A DNA stretch of 64,000 bases from NCBI GenBank assembly GCA_025267735.1, contig CM046294.1, positions 8,590,001-8,654,000 of the forward strand, written 5' to 3'. The notes beneath the pieces are model-generated. The model worked only from the letters and a program-made list of their open reading frames with translations. It did not search any database and had not been told where the DNA came from. Positions 1 to 13,525 of the stretch are shown piece by piece. Made by a program: the position numbers and the translations under genes. Numbering within the stretch: the stretch's first letter is position 1; each line of letters begins with the position of its first letter. The DNA comes from Mactra quadrangularis. Lineage: Eukaryota > Mollusca > Bivalvia > Venerida > Mactridae.

Positions 1-33
1 GATCGAAATGTAAAGCCAGGCGAGTAGCGAAAG
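1..33 (+). CDS. MECOM/PRDM16: Exon 1 (partial), N-terminal basic peptide of PRDM3/16
   Basis: The window opens inside the first coding exon. Read from base 3 it gives S-K-C-K-A-R-R-V-A-K, and bases 1-2 (GA) are the end of an Arg codon. A good donor (AAAG|GTAAAC) follows at 34 in phase 1, the same phase as the exon 2 acceptor. Vertebrate PRDM3 and PRDM16 start MRSKGRARKLA and MRSKARARKLA, so the missing upstream bases are expected to be ATGA. Across the junction AK-DSENDGE resembles AK-SDGD of PRDM16. In vertebrates this short peptide binds the histone chaperone RBBP4 of the NuRD complex; a role here is inferred from conservation. Too short for any ORF finder; identified by motif, phase and position. 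Confidence 0.85.
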
Positions 34-904
34 GTAAACTTTTAACACTTTTTTTGCCTTATCTTTATTTTCTCTTTTGCTTATTTTTTGTCGTATCACA
101 ACTTTTATTTTCGTCTTTTTACGCATTGTATGACCATACATTGCTGTTGATTGACTTAACGAGCACGGGTTATATGTGTGCATATGTTACTTAAGTGTGT
201 TCATATGTATATGTGCGGATTGTAAGATTGTATGTCTTTTCCATTGTCATCTATGTATATCTATAGGCATTTTGTTTGATGTCGCTTCACTAATTGAACG
301 TGTACATTTATTTACTGGTACTATGTACAAAGACTGATAAGCCTTTTAGGCTTTTGTTTATATAATTTCAACTTATAAAATTACTTCTATGATGGAAGAT
401 CGTAATTCTAATTTTTCAATGTAATGAACCATTATCTATTAAACACGTTGATAACATGGGAATATTGTTGTAGCATTTCTGATAAAATTAATTTGTTTAT
501 GGTCAGTTCTACTCTTGATTGAAAATGATTAGGTCAATTTTACTTCCAAATCATGTATGTTTTCTGTATGAAGTCACATTGCAATGTTGTTTTATGGGAT
601 TTTGACTTCATAGATGGTTTGTACTATAAATAATTTTATGAAGTTTTTTGTCTTAAGATTTGATCTCTTAAATAAGAATAAACTATAGGGGCTTCCTCTG
701 TTAATTGCATACTTCACCTGTGAGACTAATTGTGTAAAATTAAGAATGTGCAACTATGAATTTAAATAGGAAAATGGCCTTAATATATGTTTAATTTCAT
801 TTTTTGCTTCTGAATAGTTGCATTCTTATTTTGAAGAAAAGTATCATCTAAAGTTTTAGTTGTCTTATCTCAGCAATGACATGTGTAAGCTAATAATTTC
901 AGCT

Positions 905-1000
905 GCTAGCTTAATGGTTAGCACTGTGTCCCGAGACACAGTTTGCTATGAGTTGTTTTTCGAATCTAGTGTTTTTTTCCAAAGTGGTTGCTGGTTCAAG
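905..1000 (+). repeat. tRNA-like SINE head, degenerate
   Basis: TAGCTTAATGGTTAGCACTG resembles a box A (tRNA D-arm) and TTTTTCGAATCTAGT, about 40 bases on, resembles a box B. The end is not clear. Probably an old tRNA-derived SINE, not a functional tRNA. Confidence 0.4.
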
Positions 1001-1319
1001 TGTCACTGGAGTTGGCTTTACTCTTCCATGATGATTTGATTTAAATGTTGATTTTCATCCATAAGATAACTATTTATGGAGGTATATCAACATTATTATT
1101 AAACAATTATATGGAAAAGTTACAAAAGAAATGCAAAATGGTCAATCCAACCCCCCCATCGAAATTGCTTTCATCAAGTCTGTACCAACATATTGGTTTT
1201 GTGATGTGAGTTACATTAATGGCCAATCTTTCAGAAGCATAAGTACGCTCGTATGTGCCAATGATCAAGCCATAAAGTCTCAAGTTAGATGTCTTACAGT
1301 GTTCTTTTTGCAAAGCAGG

Positions 1320-1560
1320 TTATTTAAAGTCTGCTTCCATATATATGTTCATTTGAATTTACAATTTTGTAGGATAACCCCAAATCATTAAAATCACCTT
1401 CCACAGGTGATCCCTCACAGTACCCATTTACACCTTAGTGGAGTGGAACAACGGTGGTAAATTGCTTGCTCAAGGACTTTGCAATGCCCTTAGCGGGGTT
1501 CAAACCCAGGACCTCTATATCAATTAGAGAGTGCCTTTTCACTGTGCCATTGCTCTAAAA
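1320..1560 (-). repeat. tRNA-derived SINE, family 1, minus-strand copy
   Basis: Reverse complement shows a tRNA-like head with box B GGTTTGAACCCCGC, then ATTTACC, GTGTAAATGGGTACTGTGAG, a block ending GGAAGCAGACTTTAAATAA. The same order is found at 50036-50285 and 56557-56785 on the other strand. Confidence 0.75.
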
Positions 1561-3101
1561 ACATGACCAAACATAAAAAACATATCATGATCACCAAGCA
1601 AGTGTCCTACCACTGGACCACTGTTCTTAAAACAAGACCAAACATAAAAACCAGCTATCATTGTTAGTATTAATTAATAGATCAATAAGTTCTCTTCACA
1701 CCCTACCTCTATATGACAAAACATATATGACAAAGTCTAATATGACAAAGACATTTGATAGAGATCTAAAGATATGGATTAACAAAAATATATTTTAATA
1801 TCCTTTAATCTTTAAGTTCTTCTTAGTCTTTTAGTGAATCCGATTTGAATTGATTTGACAAAATATCATTTGTAGAGGGAGATTAAGCGTTAGATTATGA
1901 CTGCGGGACCTTCTATATATGATAGAGATATAATATAGGGGATTAATGATACATGCCACGGCTTTAATGTTAATAAGTCCTTATCTTTAGAGACAAGAGA
2001 AATAAAAAAGTTAAAAGATTTAAGTCGCACTTGTCTTTATACATGTATTACTTCGACAGAGTAAATAATTTGTTTTCAAGGGGTTTCTGGCCAGAGTTGT
2101 TCCATAGAAGGGGTTGGGGATGAGATATGTTTGAATATTTTTAACAATGTTTATCACGTTTGTTTGTGATAATTTCAAAAGGGGGAACAGTCTAGCCTGA
2201 TCCACGACTGGATTAGCCATTGTTATTTACTGGACATTTGAAGGTCATTTTGGAGTATATATATTTATTGTTCAAAGACAAACTGGATGTGGCCATTGTA
2301 AGACTGTTTGGGGTCAATATTGATGATATTAAGGCCACAACAAGCTGATCATATGTTCTATGGATTTGCTCGCACCTTAATTTTGAAGGTTTTTACAAAA
2401 AAATATTTTTATTTCCTCTCGCTCATAAAAATTTGCTCCAACCGCTATATAAAGCAACTGAATTAAGATTTTTTTTCTTCGCTCGCTCGCTCCATTTTTT
2501 CCAGAAAAATCGGTAGAACACATAATCAACTTGTTATGGCCTAATGAACTCTCTTGTAACCTGATTCTAAGAAATGCTGTCATTGCCTTAACCCTTTAGC
2601 TCAAAGCCCAGGACTAGTGAAATGACTTTTGGATTTAGAATATTCATTTAACATAACATCTGAGTAGTGTGTTAGGAAGCTCCTGATTTTTATTCTAAAA
2701 CTTTTTTCTGTAGAAATTCTAAAAGAAGTCCGATGCTTTTTGTTGATGATATAAAAAGTAACAATGAAATAATTATTGTCACTTATATTACCTTGCCTTT
2801 AAAGTATACCATCCCTAACACCACTCACAGTTTTAAACATTAATTTTGTGAAAGTATGATAAAAGGAAACAAAGCAGGATATGTTTCATTTATTACAATA
2901 ATTATGTTCATAATTTTGTGTGAATTCAATTTTTTTCATAACTTGCAATTTTAAAAAATATTTGACAGTAAATTTTAACAGGACTTAGTAATTACCTCTC
3001 TTGTATATGAAAATAGAATAATTTTAAATTTGTCATAAAAAGTCTATAAAAGTGAAATTTGAATAAACATAAATTAACATACATTATCATATAGGCAGTT
3101 C

Positions 3102-3383
3102 TAGCGGGGGGGGGGGGGGTCTCGGGTCAGGGGGTTCAGACCCCCCCTAGAATTTGGAAAATGTACTTGTTCATGAGTGTATTTCTTGACTGTAAGTTAT
3201 TTTTAAGTAGCATGAAGCAAATTTTCTCAGTGCTTAACATATATTTAATGGTTATGTAGTTTTTTTTATTAATAATATGTTGCATTATTCTGCAAAATGT
3301 GTATAATGTGGTTTGAAAGTTTGGACCCCCCTTAGAAAAGTTCGGACCCCCCCTGGAAAAAAAGGCTGGACCGACCCCCGCTA
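3102..3383. mobile_element. MITE-like element with TAGCGGGGG termini
   Basis: Left end TAGCGGGGG leads into a run of 14 G; right end GACCCCCGCTA is its inverse. Inside are GGGGG...CCCCC pairs (3131-3150) and two further GGACCCCCC blocks near 3325 and 3345. About 282 bp, no coding capacity, no clear target duplication. Confidence 0.55.
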
Positions 3384-5330
3384 CTATTGTAATTAAAGAT
3401 GTGGACTTAGTTTTGCATTGACCCATTGATATACAAGGATTGGAACTGTCTGTTTAAAATTTGTTAAAAACAGTATCCTTGCTCTTCAGTTCAAAATGTC
3501 AAACAATTTCTAAATTAATTATTTTCATTGAAGAAATAGTTTATTTATTACAAGAATTCTTCTAATATCTGTCTGTTACTGACTTATTAAAGTTATATTG
3601 TTAATATTATATTAATCTTGTCTGGTACTTGGAGATTGTTCATCTGTTAAATCCTGATTGTATGTAGCTTACGGTTTATGACACTGTTCTCAATATCAGG
3701 CTGAGCATACAGTATTGTTTGTTTAAAAATGTTTGGGTGCTATTCTTGATATTCACAATACTTTGATGCAGCAATATATTTGCAGGAGGATAGTGTATCG
3801 CGATAGTACCTCAATCTATTATTACATGACAATAGTAGCTTGTAAATTCCTTGTTTAAGGAATTTTTAAGGAGTGCCTCTTTTCGGGTTCCCAGGCCACC
3901 CCAAACTTCTGTTGCATAATAAAACACAAGCAGGAATTCTACCATAAATGAAACAAAATGCTGAAAGTTTAAATGAAAAAATGTTAACTAATACTAAAAT
4001 GTTTTATCTGAGAACAAAAAAGTAATTTATTCCTCGTCATAGGTTGTTTACGTTAGTTAATTCACAAAATTTGTTAAATTAAGTTGGATCTTTAGATTAA
4101 ATATCTCTGAACTGAGGTTTGAAGATCAACCCTATCTATTGTCCAAATTGGTTAAATTAACACAACTTTGTAAAGTTCTGACTGTGAATAGATAGTAACG
4201 TTAAATTTCTACTGGAGCGAAACTTTCCCCAAAATATAAATATATGCAAATTGATGTTAATTGGTTAAGATAGGGGAAGGACTCCGCCTTTATCTTCGCT
4301 TTACTTCAATTTAATTAAAGGGTCATCAAATAAGATGGGTCAATTAGCAACAATTAGATGACAAGTGCCAATAATCTTTCCTTCAATTATCTATACTTTT
4401 CTCTCATTTAAAATAAACTGGTTGCTCATGAATTTATTACTTATTTGTTAACCAGTCCATTTTTATCTTAAAAAATTATATCAACTGATAAAAATTGAAG
4501 TTGTTTTCTTAGAATTATTTGTATTTCTTATTAAGCCCATCAATTAAGAAAAAGGGATTTCCCATGCAATCCCTATTTATCACTTCAAATATTCATTCAA
4601 AGTAATGTTAACTGTCTTTCTAAATTGCATCAATCAAGTAGGGAAACATTTAATATTGTGAGGTTTTTGTTCTTGTTTAAAGTATCATTGTGTAAATCGT
4701 GACTTGAACCAATCAGAACGTTCTCATGTTTACAAAGGATGTAGACTTCCATATCCTTAATGTTTTAAATATTTACATGTTCTGACTAGATTTAAAAACA
4801 TTGACCCAATACTCTTTTGTCATCTTGAGAGGCAACACTTTAAAATACTATATATTACACTTAAGAGAAGAACCCAAAGAATCTTAATTAAAGGAAAGAT
4901 AATGACTTACAAAAGGCAAAAAACTCCAAAGGATATTAATTAACAAGAAAGATAAGGACATAAGAACATGCAGTATCAGTTTAACAAATAACAGTACTTA
5001 TGATAGTCATTATTAATGATGTGTTTTATGTCTTTGATATTGTTTATATTGTTTATAAAATGAACTATGAGACTACGTATTAATGTATATTATTTCATGT
5101 GACTATTATATCATACAATATTGTGTATTTTTTGTCTCTCTTTTGTTCTTTTTGTCTTCAGTCACAGTATGTATTTGTTTATTTATTAGATTATATGATA
5201 AATATCTATATGTTGTTTTGGTCATATATGGTGACCAGTTCACCTTACCTGCTTTCATTAACAATTTTGTTATACTCTCTTTATTAAGAAGGAACCAACA
5301 ACTTCTACCTATATGGTGAGAGATTATATT

Positions 5331-5409
5331 GAGGGTTACTAAGCCCTCAAGACTGTAGTAACTCGCTCTTTAACGCAATGTACTAACTACTGTCTTGCAG
5401 GCAACCCTC
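5331..5409. repeat. Small foldback element, type A
   Basis: GAGGGTT at 5331 pairs with AACCCTC at 5403-5409, and CAAGACTGTAGTAACT pairs imperfectly with the matching right arm. The core CGCTCTTTAACGCAATG recurs inverted in the element at 44973. Confidence 0.65.
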
Positions 5410-5434
5410 AAAATTTATTATTGTTATGGGACAC

Positions 5435-5730
5435 ATCTAGTTTAGCGGATCCCGGAAGTAAATATAAATATGCGGGCGCAGCGTTCTGTTTCTATGAGCA
5501 GACGCGCGAAGATAAATGCGGCTAATTTCCTGTTATTATGGGGGCTGCCGCCCCCATACCCCCGCCGATATTTAAAATGGATAACAAAAAAGCATTTTTA
5601 AAAAGTTATTAAAAATAATTCATTTAAATAATGAATAAAAAACTGCATCAGTAAAAACAAAATGGCGTCCAAAATTTGTAAACAACGCAACGTCCGAGCA
5701 TGCGCAATAGCGGGGTCCGCTAAACTAGAT
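5435..5730. mobile_element. MITE with 15-bp terminal inverted repeats
   Basis: Left ATCTAGTTTAGCGGA (5435-5449) and right TCCGCTAAACTAGAT (5716-5730) are exact inverses; the match resumes after one mismatch with CCCG. About 296 bp, GC-rich at both ends and with an internal GGGGGCTGCCGCCCCC hairpin. No ORF. If the TIR begins TTTAGCGGA, the palindrome CTAG on both sides could be the target duplication. Confidence 0.8.
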
Positions 5731-7307
5731 TCTATCCGTTTTTATTGTTAAATGTTCATGAAATAGTTATATAATAATATAATATGGCTGCAGGAATGAA
5801 GGAATTATACTTAGCTGACCAGGGCTTATAAGTTTTATGCTTGATCTATCATCATGCTGTAAAATATTCTTAATTTTGCTCTATATTAAGTTTACTCTTA
5901 TTATTATCATAAAATAATATTAACATTTATTAACTTGTCCTTACATTTAACGGATCATTATTGTATAAATTGTTGCTTCACAAGAATTGTGTGAATACTT
6001 CCATTTTAATCATTCCAGCCCACTGGTGAATGCAAGGGGATCAGATGACACTAACTTAATTTTTTATTATTTGGCAAAGATGCCAGGAGCAGATTTGATG
6101 CAATACCCCTTAGATGGTTCTGCTGAGCATTTAAATCCATGACCCAGCAACCCCTTGTCCTTCTAATCATTCTGTCTCCATATTTGGACACTTCAGCTAT
6201 AATTATCCAGGTGGCTATTTGCAGATGACAAGATTTGATGTATTTTATGCTTATTTGATTCCATAATAAATTTTCTGCTGATGTCGGCAGTTTTGTATGT
6301 ATGGCTTCCCAAGGTGCCATATGGTGGTGATTTATGTTTTAACGCTGAAAATTTGTTAGTGATTATTCAAAATTGACACTGTACCTTTCGCCATAAATAT
6401 TGTGCTATCTGTTGGTATTATCAAGTCTTATTATTCACATTAAGGTTGTCTATCGCCGAGACTTATGCTCGTTCTTATAGAGCAAACATTGAACACAAAA
6501 CATACTATCAGTCTTTTATAGAATTTCATACCGAAGCACAGGGTCTCATTGACAGTACACAGAATAGGGAAAGATAAATTCAAATTTTCAACCAAGCAAC
6601 ATAAATAGTGAGGTTTTTAGGGTTATCATTCGCGATGGTAAGCTTTCTAAAGTGTTATCTAGCTAAGTTTGAACAAACGTTAAGACAAGTATAAATGTAT
6701 GATACCCCTAAGTATGTGGGACTGGCTGGAACTGATATATATATCTTCATTCTAAATACATTAATTTTCTCTCTGCAAGACAGTTTAAGACTACGAACAC
6801 TTGCACCTGAAGTTGGCTTGCAACCATTTTGTCAATGTTTTAAGATAAAATGGACTAATGCTTCTTTTAGTACTATTCTATCAGTGATATATCATTACCT
6901 TGTTTAACAGACCAAAGAATTCTGAATATCTTGTACATAGTTCTTAAGACTTGTATGTTTGGTAATGGGAAGCATTTTTTTGGTGTGGCACATTTTAGAA
7001 TATTTATGTACTCTGATAATGTCAAGTTAGAACTGAGATTTAGACTTTAGGTTAAATTGCTGATGGAATCGGCAAAATTTGCAAAACACTTGATGCACTT
7101 ATAAAGGCCAAGTTATCCAATGATTAGGCACCAGCTTTGAGATATCATGAGATTTTGGGTTTGAACACTACCCGGGCAAGCATTTCCATAGAGCATGAAA
7201 TGTGCTTGTGATTGATAGACTTCATGCTAATGTGGAAACCTGCTTAAGTGGTATAGAAGTCATGTTCCACTATAGAGACCACTTTGGTTTAATTGCAAAA
7301 TGAAGTA

Positions 7308-7587
7308 ATTATACCCCCGCTTCGAAGAAGAGGGGGGTATACTGTTTTACCCTTGACCGTGCGTGCGTGTGTTCGTGCATGCGTCCGTCAGTTACAAAAT
7401 TTCCGTCGCAGTTTTCTCAGCAACTATATCATGCAGCAGCCTAATACTTTGCATATTGCTTCATCCCATAGTCCCATGCGGTGTAAAGCGATTTCATGCT
7501 CCTTGCTCATCTACTTCCTGTTTGTCGCATATTTTTAGATTTTGGCGGGGGTATCACTAGTGAGCATTAGCTCACAGATTTACTTGT
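7308..7587 (+). mobile_element. 270-bp hairpin-led repeat, copy 1
   Basis: Starts ATTATACCCCCGCTTCGAAG with a hairpin ATACCCCC...GGGGGTAT, then GTGCGTGCGTG/GTCCGTC repeats, a conserved body, the inverse GCGGGGGTAT, and the palindromes CACTAGTG and GTGAGCATTAGCTCAC. Ends TTTACTTGTTT. The reading frame through it is short and seems to be chance. Confidence 0.85.
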
Positions 7588-8679
7588 TTTTGCTGGTTTT
7601 TTTTTAATCCTAAATACATCATTTTGACAAGAAAATGGTCACTATGATAATTAAGTCCATTCAGCTATTAAAACCATTGATTTTAAAAGTCCTGATAGTG
7701 AGTGGACCTTTACCTTTTAATTTTTTGGGCCATTTGTGAACCATAAAATAAACAGAGGCAAGCTGACTGTTGCCTTGCTTTTGCCAATTTTTCCTTTGTC
7801 TGCTCTAAGTTTTATACTATAATAGATTCAATATCTGCTGGACCAATTTATCTTGACTTAACTCTTAACAGTAATTAATTATAAAACTGACATTATTATA
7901 GTATAAGCAAGGACATGTTTAAGGTGAAACGTTAACTTTGGTGTAGATTTATTCTATTGCTAAGCAATCATCATTTATTTACAGAGAAGTAAAGCTTTCT
8001 TTCTTTTTGTTTATTTTCAATCTTTGGGTTTATTCAATATACAGATAGGCTACTTCAGTTTGGTGATAAAGTCATCACCAAGCTTGGTGCTAATGTTTAT
8101 TTAGACATTTCAGTTTTTATTTACCTATTGTTTGTCTTTGAGACTGGAGACATTGACTTGTACTATGTTAAGACTGTGTTATGTTTATTTAAGTAAGTTT
8201 TATCAAAATCCCAGTCTTATGTTGGTGTTGAAATTACGTAAATTATCTCGGCTTCTGGATTAAATAGTCATGATGTATAAGTATTGTATAGAGCTATGGT
8301 TAATGTCTGATTATCTACTTGTGTTATTTTAAAGATTATCAACTACTGTTACTTTTAATACTAGGATAATGTTAATAGATTATATTTACAATCTCAGACT
8401 CGTGTATTTAGATAGGGGTCAGGCTGCTAGGCATCAGTCTCATTGTTAACATTAAGACTTCATAGCTTGAAGAAATTCTTGCCCATGCATGTTGAAATAG
8501 ATCTGTAGGTTGGATACCCACTTCAGAAAATTAGAATTAATGGCAAGCTAATTATTAAGAAAATACAGTTAAAAATCATGTTTTGGTTTCCACATTTATT
8601 CATTTTCTCTGAAGATTATATTATCATATTTGCAATCACTTTATTTTCATGTAAAAAGAGATAGTTGTTTCTTCATTAA

Positions 8680-9060
8680 ATTTCCATATAAAAGGGAGAT
8701 AATATTTATTGTCTTATATTTCCATATAAAAGGGAGATAATAATTTCTTTACCGTATTTCCTTAAATAATAAGGAGATAATTATATCTATATCATATTTT
8801 CATTTATAAAAGAGATAATAATTTCTACATCATATTCTTATATAAGGGAGGTAATAATTTTTACATTATATTTCCTTATAAAAGGGAGATAATAAGTTCT
8901 ACATTATATTTCCATACAAAAGGGAGATAATAATTTCTACATTTTATTTCCATATAAAAGGGAGATAATAATTTCTACATTATATTTCCATATAAAAGGG
9001 AGATAATAAGTTCTACATTTTATTTCAATGTTAAAGGGAGGTAATAATTTCAATGTTAAA
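8680..9060 (+). repeat. Minisatellite, about 39-bp unit, about nine copies
   Basis: Repeats of TTTCCATATAAAAGGGAGAT followed by AATAATTTCTACATTATA. Middle copies are nearly identical and outer ones diverged. Confidence 0.85.
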
Positions 9061-10602
9061 TTGTTCTATATTATTTTTAATTTATATAACTTTGTAAGGT
9101 TTAAACTAAAATATTTTAAATGTCTTGATCAACTTATAACTGTGAGTAACCTTCATCTTTATTTTTATATTTTACATACTCTTTAGTAAAAATATGCAAT
9201 CTCTTGATATTGCAAGCATTCAAAGCTTATGACAATTTCTGTGCCACTCTGAGTGATGGCAACTGTATATTATATTTATTACTTATAGTCTTATATATTA
9301 TTTTCTTTTTTCTTTTATGACTTCTAGTGTAAATGATATTATTTTTGTGATCAAAATTACTGATTTAATTAGTATTATCTTTTTCTAGTTCTTATATATA
9401 GTTACAGCAATGTTTTGAACATTTTTTCACAGATTAATTTTGGCCTTGTTACTCAGGATAAAAAGAAATGAAAAACCACAAAGCTGTCCAATTCCAATTA
9501 CGATTAAAGACCATAAGGAGAGCAATCTTAAAGTTATTTAAGAAATTTCACGTTTTCAAAAAGAGTATGTTTGTATTTAAGTATAATATTTATTTGTTAG
9601 TATCATATCAAGTGGACACCAGATACATGGTCTTACACCCTTGGTCACTGTAACACTCTTGACCTCAGGTTTAGTCGTTTAGTCATCAAAGACGTCTCAG
9701 GAAGCACGCCTGTTGACCATCAACACCTGTGCTAACTTTACCAATATCTCACCTTGGTAATTAACCAGAGAACATTCCTGGCTTTTCTCTTCCATATTTA
9801 CTCAACATTTTGACAATTGTTAAGGTACTAGTGTCCATCTAGGCTAACTTTACTATTTTACAATGACTGCTCAACAAATATTAGCTTAAGTTATTACACT
9901 ACGGACAATTAAGTTTTTCTCAAGATGACCAATGTATCATTAAACAAGTAGACTAGATATTTATCTTAAGTTTTGTGGAAGATAAGAAAGCAACCAAGAT
10001 CTTTAACAACTTTATAGTGGTCATTCAGCAGCCTTTCACTGGACGATCTTGACCAGCACTTGACAATTTGTGACCATTTGTCGGCATGAAAATAGGGGCG
10101 TAATCTGAATGTTTGTAAGCAACCTGATACCACTTTTAAAGAAATCTATAAGAGAATCCATTCATAAAACAAGAGATCAAAGTTATATAATCAGGCTTTA
10201 AAGTCATGTGATCTTCAGGTGGTCAATAAACATGTTTTCATCAATTTCTTGCACTAGACAAAAAAATTCAAATTATTATATATATATTATATATACTTAG
10301 AATCACTGTTACTTTTTCCAGAATAAAGCCCACATAAGCATGTGAATTGTAATTATTCCATCTTATTTTTTTGTGGGGTTTTAAACACAGTAACATCACG
10401 TTGTATAGGTCATATAATCACTGCAGTCAGTCAATTTACTCGCTGTTCCTGGAATGGCTAATTCTCTGGATTTAGCTGTTAACCAGTGACTACACACAAA
10501 CTTCCATCAGTGACTGACTACTGTCCTACATTATTAATCTAGTAGAGTATTAAATAACCAATCTTTAATTGATTCTAAAAAATGTCTCTATGATACCCTA
10601 TA

Positions 10603-10858
10603 ATTATACCCCTGCTTCGAAGAAGAGGGGGGTATACTGTTTTACCCTTGTCCCTGCGTCCGTCCGTTACAAAATTTTCGTCGCAGTTTTCTCAGCAACT
10701 ATAACATGCAGCAGCCTAATACTTTGCATATTGCTTCATCCCATAGTCCCATGTGGTGTAAAGCGATTTTATGCTCCTTGCTCATCTACTTCCTGTTTGT
10801 CGCATATTTTTAGATTTTTGCGGGGTATCACTAGTGAGCATTAGCTCACAGATTTATT
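10603..10858 (+). mobile_element. 270-bp hairpin-led repeat, copy 2
   Basis: Same landmarks as the copy at 7308, with CCCCTGC in the left hairpin, a shorter GTCC run (CCTGCGTCCGTCCG) and TTTATTTTTT instead of TTTACTTGTT at the end. Confidence 0.85.
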
Positions 10859-13525
10859 TTTTATGTAGCTCTCAGACTAATATCTTACTTTGTATGACTG
10901 TACATAATAAAGTGAACATTAAGGGACCACCAGATAATGAGTAATCTGACCTATATATCATTACATTACTTCAAATCTGTGGCGAGGCTTGCACCTTTTA
11001 ATAGGGATAAAAATATTATATCCAATTGTGGACAATATACAAAGTTATTCAACATATGTCTATATTTAATACATTTAAATAGTTTTTAACACACTTTAAG
11101 GTGACATCATTTTATATAAAGCCATAACTTGATGGTATCACATTGTCCAAGATTAGAACACCTTTTTTAGTCTTGATTATTGATACAAATAAATGGATTA
11201 AGAAATATATTGTGTAAAAATATTGTGCGATCATCTCTGCCTATATTGTTATAGATCTTCAATACTGAAGAGTTCAGGACAATAAAATCATCTGTTTAAG
11301 ACGTAGATTATTTATACATATGGCTAATGGTTTTTTATTGAAATCCTTTCTATTTCACATATTGTCCATTTGTTTAGGGGCAATGTTTTCTTCGTACAAA
11401 CGTGCCAAAAGCACAAAAGACGATGAGCCATTGAATTGTCATAATCCAGCGAACATCTTAAGTATTTGTTAATAATTATATTCTCTATTAAAAAGATTTT
11501 ATTATTATTTCGATTTTTTATTACTTTCTATGATCAGTTTTATGACCGGCTAGAACCTTTACTGATCAACTATGATAGTTTGTCCTATTGTCACCTGTTA
11601 AACCTTTTACCAAAAATCTTAAAAATCTATGACATTTTATACGCTTTTTTAATACTCATCTTTGCTTTTTGGCTATGAGGAAGGTCTGTGTTATTTAACT
11701 GTTGCTGTTCCTGCTGTTGCATGCTTATAGACTCATTTATACAATAAAAAACATTTTAAGTCATTGTTGTCGGACAATACCTTATCAAAGCTGGTTTAAC
11801 TTTGTTACTTGTATTTCCAACTTGCAATAAGTCAAAATTAATTAAAACCATTGAATACTTTGTCTTAATATCAATTCCAAATATGTATAAAAATTAGTAT
11901 GATATATACTTATATAGTACACATTTTACCACTATTTCAAGAACTTGTTTCAAAATTATGCTGAAATAAATGTAAATTAGTTTAAGCCAATTTTAAAACA
12001 TTGTAATCTATTGCATTTTCAAAGTGATAGTGCATAACTTATACATACACATACTTATTTTCTCTACAGAAATATGAACATAATCATTATCATCTCATAT
12101 GTTACATTTCTTTATAACAAATAAAATTTACATCAAATACGAAGACAATGTACTGTAATGCTTTTTAAAGTTCTCTTTATTGAGTCCAATAAGACATTCA
12201 TATTTAATTATTTCAGTGAAATATCCAAGGTTGTTTTATCATGTGCAGTCAGTACTTTGATTTTTACTGTTTTATAATGTCATATGGACAATGTATCCAT
12301 TTTAATTATTGGTAGAAAATTGATATTTATATAAATCAAAATGAATTATTCAACCCATGAATGGATCCTCTATTGTCATAGCGTACTGGAGGATTTTTCA
12401 CGTATTTGTCACATATGTGCTCAAGATGAACGGCCAGGATTATCTTTTTGTTCGTCCCGTAAGACATTATCAAAATAATATTTTTCCGCACATCGTGTGA
12501 ATGGATGGACAAATTGAATTTTGTTAACATATCCTTTGGTCATATTTGCAGTTCTTGGGTTCATTAAGATACTTTGGACTTGTTAGGATTATTTTGGGTT
12601 CTTCTAGGATTCTTTTGGTTCTTTATTTGGATTACAAGAGTGTCAGTATTACATGTATAAGTAGATATTCTATTGTTATAATTGACAACTAAGTTTTTGT
12701 ACCAAATGACAGTAAAATATATGATAAAAGAAAGTTTGTACATACAATATTATAATGTATTGCTATGATTAACTATTTGAAAAGTGACACTTCGGTGTTT
12801 TTTAAACTTACTGAAAGTTTTAATAAAATTCCTTTTGTCACTTTTTTATTCAGCATTTTTAACTTAAGAATATTTTTGATTATAATTACCGTATATCCTA
12901 AATAAAGGCATATTTGACTCAAAGGTAACTTTCTTGCTCAGTCTGTGGTACTTTTGAGAACTTAAGTCCAAAAATCTTATACACATATATGTTTCTGTAA
13001 TTATATGGTACAGTTCTGCTCTAAAGACCACCTTGGTTATTGCAAAATAGTGCTAGCTTTGACAATGGTTTAGTCTATGATGTTTATTTTGGGAAGAAAA
13101 ATTTCCACTCTATATTAAATTCATTTGGCTATTAAGACCATCAAATTTGATGGTCCTTGATATAGTGGAACTTTTCTAGCTGTATTGAAAATAATTCTGA
13201 AAAAGTTCAAATGTCAATATTTATTAGACATATTCCAACTTCTAACATTTAATCAACATGGCTGCTTTATTAATTTATGCTTTAAACCTTTAGTTTAGCA
13301 ATGGCTTCATGTTTTTTAAAAATCAAAGCACTGAAAGTACTGAATGAACCATTGAAAGTGTTCAAAAGTCAAAGGGCTGAAAACACTATATATGAACACT
13401 TTTTTGAAAGTGAAGCTGAGAACTGAAAACAAACAAGTGTAAAAGATTGATAAGGGAGTGAATTTTCTAAATAGTGACATTACACTCTTAAACTATTTCA
13501 ACAAGTTCCCATATTTTATTTTCAG

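Larger units (their letters stand above)
34..13525 (+). other. Intron 1 (13.5 kb)
   Basis: GT at 34 and a TTATTTTCAG acceptor ending at 13525. No coding exon was recognised inside. It contains a tRNA-like SINE remnant near 905-1000, a minus-strand SINE at 1320-1560, a TIR element with a G homopolymer at 3102-3383, a small foldback at 5331-5409, a TIR element at 5435-5730, the 270-bp repeat at 7308 and 10603, and a minisatellite at 8680-9060. The rest is AT-rich sequence in which I see nothing. First introns of this family are usually long. Confidence 0.8.

Noticed and set aside
7293..7560. Recurrent open frame with CSSLILCILLHPI or MQQPNTLHIASSHSP in all 270-bp elements
   Set aside because: Different frames are open in different copies and both stop early, as expected of repeated non-coding sequence.
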